Shown piece after piece: positions 8,952 through 17,932 of a stretch of DNA of 64,000 nucleotides (positions within the stretch are counted from its first letter, which is position 1; each line of letters begins with the position of its first letter). Location: positions 2,520,001 through 2,584,000 of the forward strand of contig NZ_LT906451.1 of assembly GCF_900187355.1 (NCBI RefSeq), read 5' to 3'. The DNA comes from Legionella lansingensis. Lineage in GTDB: Bacteria > Pseudomonadota > Gammaproteobacteria > Legionellales > Legionellaceae. A model generated the notes under the pieces. The model saw only the letters and a list, made by a program, of their open reading frames with translations. It did no database searches and was not told the origin of the DNA. A program made the translations under genes and the position numbers.

Positions 8952-10727
8952 CTATTTGAAATAAGCTAGCATTTTTTTGGCCAGATTACCATTGAGCAAC
9001 TCCTCAACAGCAAGTGCATCCACCCAATACGTCTGTAGTACGAGAAGAGCCTTATATCCTAACTCCAAATTGTTCGCTATCAGTTGCTCAAAAAGTTTAA
9101 TAAACTTTCCCTCAGGATTTTGTGTAGACTTGATAGGCGTAGACTGCTCTTTTAGCATCTTTTCAAACATTTCATCAAAATATTTGGCAATTAATTTTGG
9201 CAGCGGCGAATTACCATCAAAAATGCGATGATCTGCGCTTATTGATATTGGTAACATGTCCTGAGGCTCAAACGTTTTCGTTTCTTTATTCCATACAGGT
9301 CGACGCTCTATTTCAAGGAGGGTGTATCTCATGGCCTCAGTAGAACGAAGTGGTGACTTTGCTCCGGTATAACCATAAAAACCAATATTGCTTAATGAAA
9401 CCACCGCATTACCAGGCATAGGGTAAGCATAGAAGTCATTGCTAAATTCATACAAAGCAGAATCAATCATGGAAGCTAAAAAGGGGTGTTCTTTTTCGAG
9501 TTGTTCACGTTTCTTAAAACAGTACACCATCATCCTGAGAATATTTCTAATCTTAAGCGCCAGAGTCTGAATACGCATATTATGGCAATTTTCCAAAACG
9601 ATGCTACCTATATGATCTTGACAATCAGGCAATTTAACTATTAATCCCACTGATGCTTCTTGGCGTTGATATAATTTCCCATGACTTAAAAAAGAGCGCC
9701 AGGAAGGATTTTCACTTAAGCCTTTGCTAATGGTTTGTAACATTAATGTCGTTAATGTCTCCGGTGGAAATTTTTTATTAAAAAAATCAAGACAAGTTAC
9801 ATTAATGCTGAATTCTCCAGCCATGGTAGGGTCACTGGGGTTATCCCACTGAGTCATAAACAGCTTGCGAATGGGTGTCATTTCTAGCTGCTCATTTCTC
9901 TGGGTATATTTTTGCACTCGTGGGAAAAACTCTTCTCCAACCTTCATAAAGAAAAGCCAATTTTCACCGGGTTGTAGGTTAATCTTGGCTAACTGCTGGG
10001 TATGTTTATCATTTAAAGCCTGAAGAAACCCAATCGCACCATCAACCCCCAATATAGTAGAGATCGATACCATGTACTTGTATTGTAAGAAAATGCTTAT
10101 CAACTGCTTTTCTAAGAATTCCAGTTTGCCACGGACAACCTCCATGTCAGGTAAACCAATCTCCTTGTATAAATCTGCCTCACATACATGGCGATGTTCA
10201 TCCGCAATGATCGTTGTGAATACCTCTGGCGCAATATCCGCTTTTTGGAGACAGTTAAAGATCTCTTCTATCCAGGCTTCACCAATCAAATTGAGTAAAA
10301 CGACAGCTACCTTTGGACATTCCTCATTACGAATAAAATTGCATAAAATTTCTATGCCTTCATTGTATGCAGGGGGTAAAGCATGAGGAGCGCAGAGAAG
10401 ATATAAAATTTTGGTGAAAACCAGGCCGTGAAAAATTTCATCCAGCAATTGCGTGCGCATTCGCAATCGATGTTCAGCCGTAGACATTTTAGCCTCAAAT
10501 TTTAAAGGCACCTGGATTGCTAAGACTTCTAATTGTGCAAGCATCGAAAAAGTGTAGATATACAATAGCCTGTCATGCTTTAGCTCAAAAGGAAGACCAT
10601 CTCTAAATAACGTATCCATACGACTTTTGATCAGCGCTTTTTCTTGTTGAGAAATTTGGTTCCAACCTTCCAAAATCCATTGCTCTGAGCCCCATGAAGG
10701 CTTAAGGAGTTCGCCTAGTTCGTCCAC
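8952..10727 (-). CDS. Fusion of ferritin-like diiron domain and 2-oxoacid dehydrogenase E2-type acyltransferase domain
   Basis: The 591-residue product combines two unrelated enzymatic folds. Residues about 55-200 look like a four-helix ferritin-like diiron domain: candidate ligands are E67, E97xxH100, E150/E154 and E177xxH180 (ADEHRH), the E...ExxH...E...ExxH pattern. Residues about 284-530 resemble the E2 catalytic (CAT-like) domain, beginning TPIRKLF and containing the active-site motif DH500RIFDG505. No lipoyl domain or peripheral-subunit-binding domain is present, so it cannot be an ordinary E2. Single gene, no metabolic neighbours. The acyl acceptor, redox role and metal content are unknown. 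The domain calls rest on motifs. Confidence 0.7.
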   Translation of the reverse strand: MDELGELLKPSWGSEQWILEGWNQISQQEKALIKSRMDTLFRDGLPFELKHDRLLYIYTFSMLAQLEVLAIQVPLKFEAKMSTAEHRLRMRTQLLDEIFHGLVFTKILYLLCAPHALPPAYNEGIEILCNFIRNEECPKVAVVLLNLIGEAWIEEIFNCLQKADIAPEVFTTIIADEHRHVCEADLYKEIGLPDMEVVRGKLEFLEKQLISIFLQYKYMVSISTILGVDGAIGFLQALNDKHTQQLAKINLQPGENWLFFMKVGEEFFPRVQKYTQRNEQLEMTPIRKLFMTQWDNPSDPTMAGEFSINVTCLDFFNKKFPPETLTTLMLQTISKGLSENPSWRSFLSHGKLYQRQEASVGLIVKLPDCQDHIGSIVLENCHNMRIQTLALKIRNILRMMVYCFKKREQLEKEHPFLASMIDSALYEFSNDFYAYPMPGNAVVSLSNIGFYGYTGAKSPLRSTEAMRYTLLEIERRPVWNKETKTFEPQDMLPISISADHRIFDGNSPLPKLIAKYFDEMFEKMLKEQSTPIKSTQNPEGKFIKLFEQLIANNLELGYKALLVLQTYWVDALAVEELLNGNLAKKMLAYFK

Positions 10728-11042
10728 GTTATGCCATCCAGCATCTAATCGATTTGCCCTGCATCATAACCAGAGCGGATAGATAGCGTCAACCTCATAA
10801 CTATAACCATTAAGTTCTCAGTTGTTGTCTTCCGTTGAGGAACATCATTTTCCGGCTTGCCCCTGTATCTCTACAAGTTCGCGAAAGTCCATCATCCTTC
10901 ACTGTGTGAAGGATCTCCGAGATTCAGGAGATCCCTCACCATGCTCAGGATGACGTGGTTCTTGTATTGCGGAATCACTTTAACTGTGGTCATTTAACAG
11001 ATATTGCGTCATACTTCCAACGAGCTTCATTCGTCTTAGCTT
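10728..11042. other. Intergenic region with a palindromic repeat
   Basis: About 315 bp between divergent genes. It holds a repeat at about 10889-10957 (CCATCATCC ... GCTCAGGATGAC) related to the element at 1212-1272. No small gene or RNA recognised. Promoters for both flanking genes should lie here, but none stands out. Confidence 0.5.
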
Positions 11043-11861
11043 ATGATTAAAATAAAACCATTTCTTAAATGGGCTGGGAATAAGTATCAATGCATAGAAA
11101 CCATTTTGAGTTCCTTGCCCCCTGCAAAACGTCTAATTGAACCATTCACGGGTTCTGGCGCAATTTTTATGAACTCAGATTATCCAAGCTATTTACTGGC
11201 GGAAAAGAATGCGGATTTGGTTAGATTATTTAAATTTTTACAGCATGAGGGAGCGGTATTTATTGACTATTGTGCTCGCTTTTTCTCAAGTAAAAATAAT
11301 TGTGAAACGAGATACTATTATTTTCGTGAAAAATTTAATCGCACCAAAGACTTGCGTTATAGAGCTGCATTATTTCTTTATTTAAATAGACATGGCTACA
11401 ATGGCCTTTGTCGTTATAATCAACAGGGATTTTATAATGTTCCGTTTGGCCGCTACAGCAAACCTTATTTCCCTCGTTTGGAAATGGATTATTTTTATCA
11501 AAAAAGCCAAAGAGCACAATTTGTTTCAGCTGATTTTAGACACACCTTTGCTCAAGCTGAGGTCGGTGATTTAATTTATTGTGATCCTCCATATGTTCCT
11601 TTATCATCCAGCGCAAATTTTTCTTCCTACATCAATAAAAAATTTAAAGAAATTGATCAAATCGAACTTGCCGATCTTGCTGTGGAGAGTGCTGCTCGCG
11701 GTATTACTGTGATTATCTCAAACCATGATACTGAATTTACGAGACATCATTATCGTCAAGGAAAAATTATCTCTTTTTCCGTGCCGCGCTTCATCAGCTG
11801 TCAAGCTTCGAATAGACGAGCGGCACAAGAATTAGTGGCGATATTTAGCCAACGTAGGTAG
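11043..11861 (+). CDS. dam: Dam-type DNA adenine N6-methyltransferase
   Basis: Class alpha (D12) DNA adenine methylase, expected to methylate GATC. The SAM-binding motif is FLKWAGNK (canonical FLKWAGGK) at residues 7-14, followed by EPFTGSGAIF, and the catalytic motif D181PPY184 is intact. Length 272 matches E. coli Dam. No restriction endonuclease is adjacent, so an orphan methylase with a role in mismatch repair or gene regulation is more likely than a restriction-modification system. It converges on an MFS gene with two bases between stops. Confidence 0.88.
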   Translation: MIKIKPFLKWAGNKYQCIETILSSLPPAKRLIEPFTGSGAIFMNSDYPSYLLAEKNADLVRLFKFLQHEGAVFIDYCARFFSSKNNCETRYYYFREKFNRTKDLRYRAALFLYLNRHGYNGLCRYNQQGFYNVPFGRYSKPYFPRLEMDYFYQKSQRAQFVSADFRHTFAQAEVGDLIYCDPPYVPLSSSANFSSYINKKFKEIDQIELADLAVESAARGITVIISNHDTEFTRHHYRQGKIISFSVPRFISCQASNRRAAQELVAIFSQRR

Positions 11862-11863
11862 CT

Positions 11864-13141
11864 CTAATGGTGTGTGGACTTAACATCCTTCATAAAGAAA
11901 GCAAGGATAGTCACTACCAATAGCGAAATGGGTAACACTGAAAGAGCAATTTGATAATCGACAACGGTATAGATATGCTCGCCGCCGACGATGCCACTGT
12001 CTCCAAAGGTGTCTAACAATTTACCGACTAAAGGTTGGAAGAGTACACCCCCCAAGCTAATGATCATATTTACTGCTGCAAAGACTGTCCCTGATAATTT
12101 AGCTCCGCTATTTTCCTTACCCATGATAAATACAATAATTTCTGTAGCGCTAAAAGCGCCGTATAAAAATAGAAGGATATTTAGCCAGAAATAGGACAGA
12201 CCTGGATAATAAAGGACAAAGCTAATGCAGATAAGGGCAAAAACAGCGCCAACTGCCAAAGGTAAAACACGACGCCCGCTGCGGTCAGATAAATAGCCAG
12301 CGACTGGCGCTCCTACAGCCCAGCCCAGAAACATGGCTGAGACCGTCCTGGCTGCTTCAACTTTGGTTAAATGATGAGCTTGCTCTAAATAACTTTTACC
12401 CCATAATTCCCCAAATACAGATAGGGAGGTATAGAGACAAGCCCCAACAAAACCAATTAACCAAACCTGAGGGGAAGTGAGTACCGACCAAACATCAGCA
12501 AAAAACTTGGGTAACGGGTATTTATGAGAAGAATGTCCTTCTGGTCCATCACGAACAACAAAGAATGTCACTATGGTTAATACCACACCAATAATCACCG
12601 TAAGATCAAGCACATAATGCCAGCCTAAAGTGACGGCTATATCTGTAATTTTCACTTCACCATAGACGAGGCCTAACATCCCTAAGGTGGTAATTAAACC
12701 GGCTGCTAGAGAAAAATATCGTCGTGGCAACCAATGCATCGCTAATGATAGGACACCAACAAAAGCAAAAGAGGAGCCAAAACCAACAAGAAAACGACCA
12801 CAACCAGCAATTAGCATAGAGGATGTAATACCAAACATCCAGGAACCCAATGCGCAACAAAAACACGCAAACGTTAAAAGACGCCGCGGCCCATATCGAT
12901 CCATAAGCATACCCACAGGCAACTGCATCGGTGAGTAGGCAAAATAATAAAGAGCGGATAGTTGGCCGAAGGCAGTTGCAGAAATATGACCGAAAGCTGC
13001 GCTTAATTCACTTTGCAAAGCCCCGGGGATAATTCTTAAGACAAATTCATAACAATAGAAGAAGGCCCCAATAGCGCATATTAGGCTACCCATCAAGGCT
13101 TGTCTTCTACCAATGGACGTACTAGTTATCTGCATTAGCAT
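11864..13141 (-). CDS. MFS transporter
   Basis: Twelve-helix major facilitator superfamily carrier, 425 residues. MFS loop 2-3 signature is visible as MLMDRYGPRRLL, and GRFLVGFGSSFAFVGVLSLA marks helix 4. It resembles the Legionella/Coxiella MFS group that includes phagosomal (Pht) transporters; substrate unknown. Its start overlaps the end of the upstream paralogue by about 20 bp, so the pair is co-transcribed and probably translationally coupled. An in-frame ATG at 13135 is an equally good start. Confidence 0.85.
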   Translation of the reverse strand: MLMQITSTSIGRRQALMGSLICAIGAFFYCYEFVLRIIPGALQSELSAAFGHISATAFGQLSALYYFAYSPMQLPVGMLMDRYGPRRLLTFACFCCALGSWMFGITSSMLIAGCGRFLVGFGSSFAFVGVLSLAMHWLPRRYFSLAAGLITTLGMLGLVYGEVKITDIAVTLGWHYVLDLTVIIGVVLTIVTFFVVRDGPEGHSSHKYPLPKFFADVWSVLTSPQVWLIGFVGACLYTSLSVFGELWGKSYLEQAHHLTKVEAARTVSAMFLGWAVGAPVAGYLSDRSGRRVLPLAVGAVFALICISFVLYYPGLSYFWLNILLFLYGAFSATEIIVFIMGKENSGAKLSGTVFAAVNMIISLGGVLFQPLVGKLLDTFGDSGIVGGEHIYTVVDYQIALSVLPISLLVVTILAFFMKDVKSTHH

Positions 13142-14414
13142 AAGTTTCTTTCAAGAAAAAGGTTAATATGGCGGCAATAATTATCCCAATAGGAATTATC
13201 GACAAAGCGAATTGATAATCATTTGCTGTGTACATATGTTGCAATTTATCTACAGGAATATCTTGCATAGGAGCAACAAGATGTGTCGATAAACTTAAGT
13301 CTAATAAACGCCCAACAAGTGGCTGCAAGAACATCGCCCCAAGCATCACAATCATGTTAGTCATTGCCATCGCGGTTGCAGCAGCTTCATTGGGACTAAG
13401 TTCACGACCAACAGCAAAAACGATGCACTGTGCACTGTATAAAAGCCCTAAAGCAAACATAAGTACATTAATATGCCATTGTTCCAAGCCAGGCAAATAA
13501 AGGATAATCATCATGATAATTCCTGCCCCAGCAGCGCCAAACAACATAGGTGGCTTACGACGTTTTAGCTTGTCAGAGATGTATCCCATTAAGGGCGCGC
13601 CAAAGGTAAATCCTAAAAATAGCAATGAATTCGCAAAATCAGCACCTGTCTGAGATAAACCATGAGCGTGTCTTAGATAGGGAATACCCCAAAGTTCTGC
13701 AAACACTGTCGTTGGGAGGTACACCAAACAACCAAACATACCATTAATCCAGATCTGTCTGCTGCGTGCAATGATACCCAAGTCAATCATACTTTTTTTG
13801 AACGTATCGACAGTACCACTTTTACGTTGGTGACCTTTTCTATCTCTGATACCAAACCAGAGTACAAAAATTAAACCGATTCCAAAATAGGCGCTGAGAT
13901 TTACCGTTTCACGCCATCCAACAGTCGTGACCAAGCTACCCAACACATTATCACCTATCATGGCACCTACCGTGCCTAACGCCGACGCTAATCCTGAGAC
14001 CATGGCTAACTTATCTTCTGGTAGCCAAATGGTAGCTAATTTTAATACGCCTACAAATGCAAAGGCCGAACCAAACCCTACTAAAAAACGCCCCACCGCT
14101 GCGATCCAGAATACCGTTGTGCCAGCAAAAATAAAGGTACCAATGACACAAATTAAGCAGGCTAAAGTGATTAATAATCTTGGGCCATAGCGGTCAAGAA
14201 GAACACCTACTGGCAATTGCATAGGAATGTAGGCGTAATAATAAAATGCTGAGAGCAAACCAAAACCAGTTGCTGATAAATTGAAATGCTCACGTAGTGG
14301 GTATTCCATCACACTGGGTGAAATACGTAGAAAATATTCATAGCTGTAATACAATGCACCGAGTCCACAGATTACCCAGCCAAGCATCATGTATTTTGTC
14401 TCTTTACTATGCAA
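13122..14414 (-). CDS. MFS transporter
   Basis: Paralogue of the overlapping downstream gene, 430 residues, with loop 2-3 motif LLDRYGPRLL and GRFLVGFGSAFAFVGVLKLA. Both proteins have the same N-terminal pattern (YSYEYFLRISPSVM here, YCYEFVLRIIPGAL in the other), so they arose by duplication. It lies 32 bp downstream of malic enzyme and may be read from the same transcript; if so, a dicarboxylate substrate is conceivable, but this is only positional inference. Confidence 0.85.
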   Translation of the reverse strand: MHSKETKYMMLGWVICGLGALYYSYEYFLRISPSVMEYPLREHFNLSATGFGLLSAFYYYAYIPMQLPVGVLLDRYGPRLLITLACLICVIGTFIFAGTTVFWIAAVGRFLVGFGSAFAFVGVLKLATIWLPEDKLAMVSGLASALGTVGAMIGDNVLGSLVTTVGWRETVNLSAYFGIGLIFVLWFGIRDRKGHQRKSGTVDTFKKSMIDLGIIARSRQIWINGMFGCLVYLPTTVFAELWGIPYLRHAHGLSQTGADFANSLLFLGFTFGAPLMGYISDKLKRRKPPMLFGAAGAGIIMMIILYLPGLEQWHINVLMFALGLLYSAQCIVFAVGRELSPNEAAATAMAMTNMIVMLGAMFLQPLVGRLLDLSLSTHLVAPMQDIPVDKLQHMYTANDYQFALSIIPIGIIIAAILTFFLKETYANADN

Positions 14415-14446
14415 AATTCACTCCTTTATTCATTGTTAAGCACGAG

Positions 14447-15691
14447 CTAATATTTTTTAACAAAATCAGCCCGGCTGACACCACTCGCTATTGCTGCATT
14501 GGCAACAGCAAGCACCACCCGCTCCTTTAAGCGAGGATCAATAGGTTTAGGGATGATGTAGTGCGGACTAAATTCCCAGTTTTTCACACCTGGATAATTG
14601 TCCTTAACAATCTGAGGAACTGGCTCTTGCACCAGTTGGCGAATCGCTTCAACTGCAGCAATCTGCATTGATTGGTTGATGCACGTTGCACGAACATCTA
14701 GCGCCCCGCGAAAGATATATGGAAAACATAAGACATTGTTTACCTGATTGGGGAAATCACTGCGCCCTGTAGCAATGACCAAGTCATTACGAGCTTTCTC
14801 AGCAATTTCGGGTCGAATTTCTGGGTCAGGATTAGATAAAGCAAAAATAACTGGTTTTGGAGCCATTAATTGTAAAAGTTCTGCACTAAGCAAATCAGGT
14901 TTAGCGACCCCAATAAAAACATCAGCGCCCACTAAAGCATCTGCCAGAGTTCGCTGTTCAGTCTTGCGAGCAAAAGCAAATTTGTACGCATTGAGATCTT
15001 CTCGCCCAGTGTGGATCACACCTTTGCTATCTAAAAGAAGCATTTTTTCTCTGTCAGCCCCTAAAGCTACCAGTAAGCGCATGGATGCTATACCCGCAGC
15101 GCCAGCACCAATACAAACAATATTGACATCTGACAATTTCTTTTGCTGCAGGTCCAGGGCATTTAACAAAGCAGCAGCAACAACAATGGCTGTACCATGC
15201 TGGTCGTCATGAAAAACAGGAATACTTAATTGCTCTATCAAAGCTTGCTCGATCTCAAAGCACTCTGGAGCTTTTATATCCTCAAGATTAATGCCACCAA
15301 ACGTAGGAGCGATTCGCTTTGCGGTTGCAATAAAGGCTTGTGCATCTTCCGCATCAATTTCGATATCAAAGACGTCAATATCTGCAAAGCGTTTAAACAA
15401 TACCGCCTTTCCTTCCATCACTGGTTTACTGGCTAAAGGACCTACATCACCTAGGCCGAGGACTGCCGTACCATTGGTCATTACAGCGATTAAATTTCCC
15501 TTTGCAGTATAGCGAAACACTTTCTCTGGATTTTCAGCAATGGCAAGCACTGGTTCAGCCACACCAGGAGTATAGGCAAGTGATAAATCATCTTGCGAGT
15601 TGGTTGATTTAGTCACATGCACTGCTAATTTTCCAGGAATAGGAAACTCGTGATATTCCAATGCACGTTCTTTTAATAAATCTTTGTCCAA
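14447..15691 (-). CDS. NAD(P)-dependent malic enzyme
   Basis: Oxidative decarboxylation of malate to pyruvate, linking the TCA cycle to pyruvate. The 414-residue protein has the short malic-enzyme architecture (no phosphotransacetylase tail as in MaeB). Motifs include SLAYTPGVAEP near residue 40, the metal-binding HDDQHGTAIV, the dinucleotide-binding GAGAAGIAS, and FALSNPDPEI. Cofactor preference (NAD or NADP) cannot be fixed from sequence. Confidence 0.92.
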   Translation of the reverse strand: MDKDLLKERALEYHEFPIPGKLAVHVTKSTNSQDDLSLAYTPGVAEPVLAIAENPEKVFRYTAKGNLIAVMTNGTAVLGLGDVGPLASKPVMEGKAVLFKRFADIDVFDIEIDAEDAQAFIATAKRIAPTFGGINLEDIKAPECFEIEQALIEQLSIPVFHDDQHGTAIVVAAALLNALDLQQKKLSDVNIVCIGAGAAGIASMRLLVALGADREKMLLLDSKGVIHTGREDLNAYKFAFARKTEQRTLADALVGADVFIGVAKPDLLSAELLQLMAPKPVIFALSNPDPEIRPEIAEKARNDLVIATGRSDFPNQVNNVLCFPYIFRGALDVRATCINQSMQIAAVEAIRQLVQEPVPQIVKDNYPGVKNWEFSPHYIIPKPIDPRLKERVVLAVANAAIASGVSRADFVKKY

Positions 15692-15766
15692 GGCGTTTAC
15701 TCTCTTTTTCGGGAAACCCGGCGGAAAATCATATAGAAAAATGTTAAAGATGAACAGTCATTTTGC

Positions 15767-15797
15767 AAAAAAAAGGCGCATTTATTGCGCCTTTTTA
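15767..15797 (-). terminator. Rho-independent terminator of rpmE
   Basis: On the minus strand: AAAAAGGCGCA stem, ATAAA loop, TGCGCCTTTTT stem, extended by three further T. It lies 15 bases beyond the rpmE stop codon. Confidence 0.85.
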
Positions 15798-15811
15798 ACA
15801 AATTGAAACGA

Positions 15812-16024
15812 TTATGCTTTCTCTTTCTTTTTATAGCGATCACGGAATTTTTGTACTCGACCGCCGGTGTCAACGAGTTTTTGCTTACCCGTATAAAATG
15901 GATGACAATTAGCACAAACTTCAATATTTAGATCATGAGTTAACGTTGATTTCGTTTCGAACGAGTGGCCGCAGCTGCAGGTCACGTTAATAACTTTATA
16001 CTCTGGGTGAATAGACGCTTTCAT
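15812..16024 (-). CDS. rpmE: 50S ribosomal protein L31
   Basis: Large-subunit ribosomal protein L31, 70 residues. It is the zinc-containing form: C16, C18, C37 and C40 are all present ([17 protein letters not shown]). In many bacteria this form is replaced by a Cys-less paralogue under zinc limitation. Monocistronic, with its own strong terminator. Confidence 0.97.
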   Translation of the reverse strand: MKASIHPEYKVINVTCSCGHSFETKSTLTHDLNIEVCANCHPFYTGKQKLVDTGGRVQKFRDRYKKKEKA

Positions 16025-16143
16025 AATACCACTCTCTCAAATTTCCAAAACCGAGCATCGCCACCTGAACCTTGCCAAGCACCATGCTCTTATAATATTA
16101 AGACGCGCAACATTAGCAGAAATTTAATTATAGATCAATTTTC

Positions 16144-16884
16144 TTAATCGGGTAAAAAACGCTCTTCCTCAAAAAAAGTAACCTTTCCAGTCCTAATATC
16201 ATGTATACCAGCTACAATACCCACCTTGCCCTGTGCAAGTAAATTGCTAATAATTGAGCTTTGCTGCTGAATTTGGCGCACAACATTTAAGGCATTATTT
16301 TTCGCAATAGTGTCAACCAATTTAGAATTAGAACAATCTTTAAGTCCTGTGGCTTGTTTTGTTGGATCAACAGCAGGTTTTATTTTGTCAAGGACATGAT
16401 CAAGATGTCCAAGTTCAACGTCCTCACAAGCACCCGCCACGGCCCCACAAGACGTATGGCCAAGAACAACGATCAGCCGGGCACCTACCACTTTGGTGGC
16501 ATACTCCATGCTTCCCAAAATATCTTCATTTAAAATATTCCCTGCAACACGTAGAGTAAAGAGATCAGCAATACCTTGATCAAAAATAAATTCAGGGACG
16601 GAACGAGAATCCATGCAATTAAGGATAACCACCCAAGGAAATTGACCATAGGACGATTGCTTCGCTTGAGCCAAGTAATTTCGCTGCTTCATACGATTAC
16701 CCTGGAAGCGCTGGTTACCTTCCTTTAAACGCAAGAGAGCTTGACTAGGTGTCATAGCTTGCTGTGTCATCGCAGAAGTTGTCTTACCCAAGGTTAGTAT
16801 TTCTTCAGCTGTTTTCGCTACTAACTCGAAATTTAATGTCCAGATTATAAGCGTTAGAAGAGCACATGTGATAAATTTATGCAT
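16144..16884 (-). CDS. Beta-class carbonic anhydrase, exported
   Basis: Reversible hydration of CO2 to bicarbonate. Zinc ligands C90, H143 and C146 and the catalytic dyad D92-R94 (NCMDSR, GHTSCGAV) are intact. The N-terminus (MHKFITCALLTLIIWTLNFELVAK) is a signal peptide, so the enzyme is likely periplasmic, which is unusual for beta-class enzymes but reported for some gammaproteobacterial pathogens. Monocistronic; upstream lies a large palindromic element. Confidence 0.92.
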   Translation of the reverse strand: MHKFITCALLTLIIWTLNFELVAKTAEEILTLGKTTSAMTQQAMTPSQALLRLKEGNQRFQGNRMKQRNYLAQAKQSSYGQFPWVVILNCMDSRSVPEFIFDQGIADLFTLRVAGNILNEDILGSMEYATKVVGARLIVVLGHTSCGAVAGACEDVELGHLDHVLDKIKPAVDPTKQATGLKDCSNSKLVDTIAKNNALNVVRQIQQQSSIISNLLAQGKVGIVAGIHDIRTGKVTFFEEERFLPD

Positions 16885-16940
16885 TTTCCCATCCTTGTAA
16901 AATTAATTTTCAACACATTTATTGAGACTGCTCATTAAAC

Positions 16941-17126
16941 TGTGTGATTCCCGCAAAAAATTGTATAGGTTTGAACCGAGGAACCAGCGTAGCCTTGATG
17001 AAGCGTAAGCGTAATCAAGGTTTATTGTGTGCCAGGCATCGTGCATATGAAAACCTTGATTACGCTTACGCTTCATCAAGGCTACTCAGTTCAAACCTGT
17101 ACTCAATTTTTCGCGGGGATGACACA
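16941..17126. repeat. 186-bp nested palindromic element (MITE-like)
   Basis: The core is a perfect 35-bp inverted repeat: 16989-17023 pairs with 17051-17085, with a 27-base loop. Outside it lie imperfect arms (GTATAGGTTTGAAC against GTTCAAACCTGTAC) and a terminal pair (TGTGTGATTCCCGC against GCGGGGATGACACA). No open reading frame of note. It fills the gap between the carbonic anhydrase start and the 3' end of an exonuclease gene. Confidence 0.8.
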
Positions 17127-17149
17127 ATTTGGTATACATTCTCCATTTA

Positions 17150-17932
17150 TTAACAATCATTTTGACCGTGTAGTTCAACCCAGACTGGAGCATGATCAGA
17201 GGGTCTCTCCCACTTTCTTGGCATCCTATCAATTTGGGATAAGGTGCAAAGGCAATTTAGTTCTTTGTTTAGCAAAATGTGATCAATGCGTAAACCGCGG
17301 TTGCGCCTGAATGCCCCTGCACGATAATCCCACCAAGTGAACGCTTGGTCTTCCTGAGAGAAATTTCGAAAACTATCACTAAACCCCAACGCTAATATGT
17401 CAGCAAATGCTTTTCGTTCTTGTGGACTGACCATGACACAATTTTGCCATTCAAGTGGATCATGCACGTCTCTATCCTCTGGAGCAATATTAAAATCACC
17501 AACAATAGCAATTTTGGGATAAAGCAGCATTTGTTCTTTAATAAAAGCGATGGTCTTGTCTAGCCATTCCAATTTATAGACATACTTTTCGGAAGCCACC
17601 TCAGAACCATTAGGTACATAAAGATTAATAACTCGTATTCCAGCAATAGTAGCAGCCAAGAAGCGTCGTTGCGGATCGACAAACCGAGGGTTCTCTTTAA
17701 GGATCTCCTCAATAGGGTGGCGACTAATGATCGCCACCCCATTGTAGCTTTTTTGTCCAGAAAAAGTAACATGATAACCAAGCTCGGAGAATATATTGCT
17801 GGGGAAATGCTCATCAATAAGCTTAGTCTCTTGCATTGCTAAAATATCCACTTCGGATGATTTTACCCAATTTAAGATGTGCTCAAGACGAATTTTCAAA
17901 GAATTTACATTCCAGCTGGCAAGCTTAAGCAT
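17150..17932 (-). CDS. xthA: Exodeoxyribonuclease III (AP endonuclease), paralogue 1
   Basis: EEP-family base-excision-repair nuclease. ATG 17932 gives the typical N-terminus MLKLASWNVNSL. Motifs: METK-like LAMQETKLID, GDFNIAPEDRDVHDP, and the C-terminal SDHAPVWVEL. Length 260, typical for the family. It overlaps the upstream paralogue by 8 bp and so forms an operon with it. Confidence 0.9.
   Translation of the reverse strand: MLKLASWNVNSLKIRLEHILNWVKSSEVDILAMQETKLIDEHFPSNIFSELGYHVTFSGQKSYNGVAIISRHPIEEILKENPRFVDPQRRFLAATIAGIRVINLYVPNGSEVASEKYVYKLEWLDKTIAFIKEQMLLYPKIAIVGDFNIAPEDRDVHDPLEWQNCVMVSPQERKAFADILALGFSDSFRNFSQEDQAFTWWDYRAGAFRRNRGLRIDHILLNKELNCLCTLSQIDRMPRKWERPSDHAPVWVELHGQNDC

Noticed and set aside
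11043-11861. Restriction-modification system around the Dam-type methylase
   Set aside because: No endonuclease gene on either side; neighbours are a diiron/E2 fusion and MFS carriers. Orphan methylase is simpler.
15697-15924. 75-codon frame on the minus strand overlapping rpmE
   Set aside because: It runs through the rpmE terminator and the rpmE coding region in another frame; L31 is certain.
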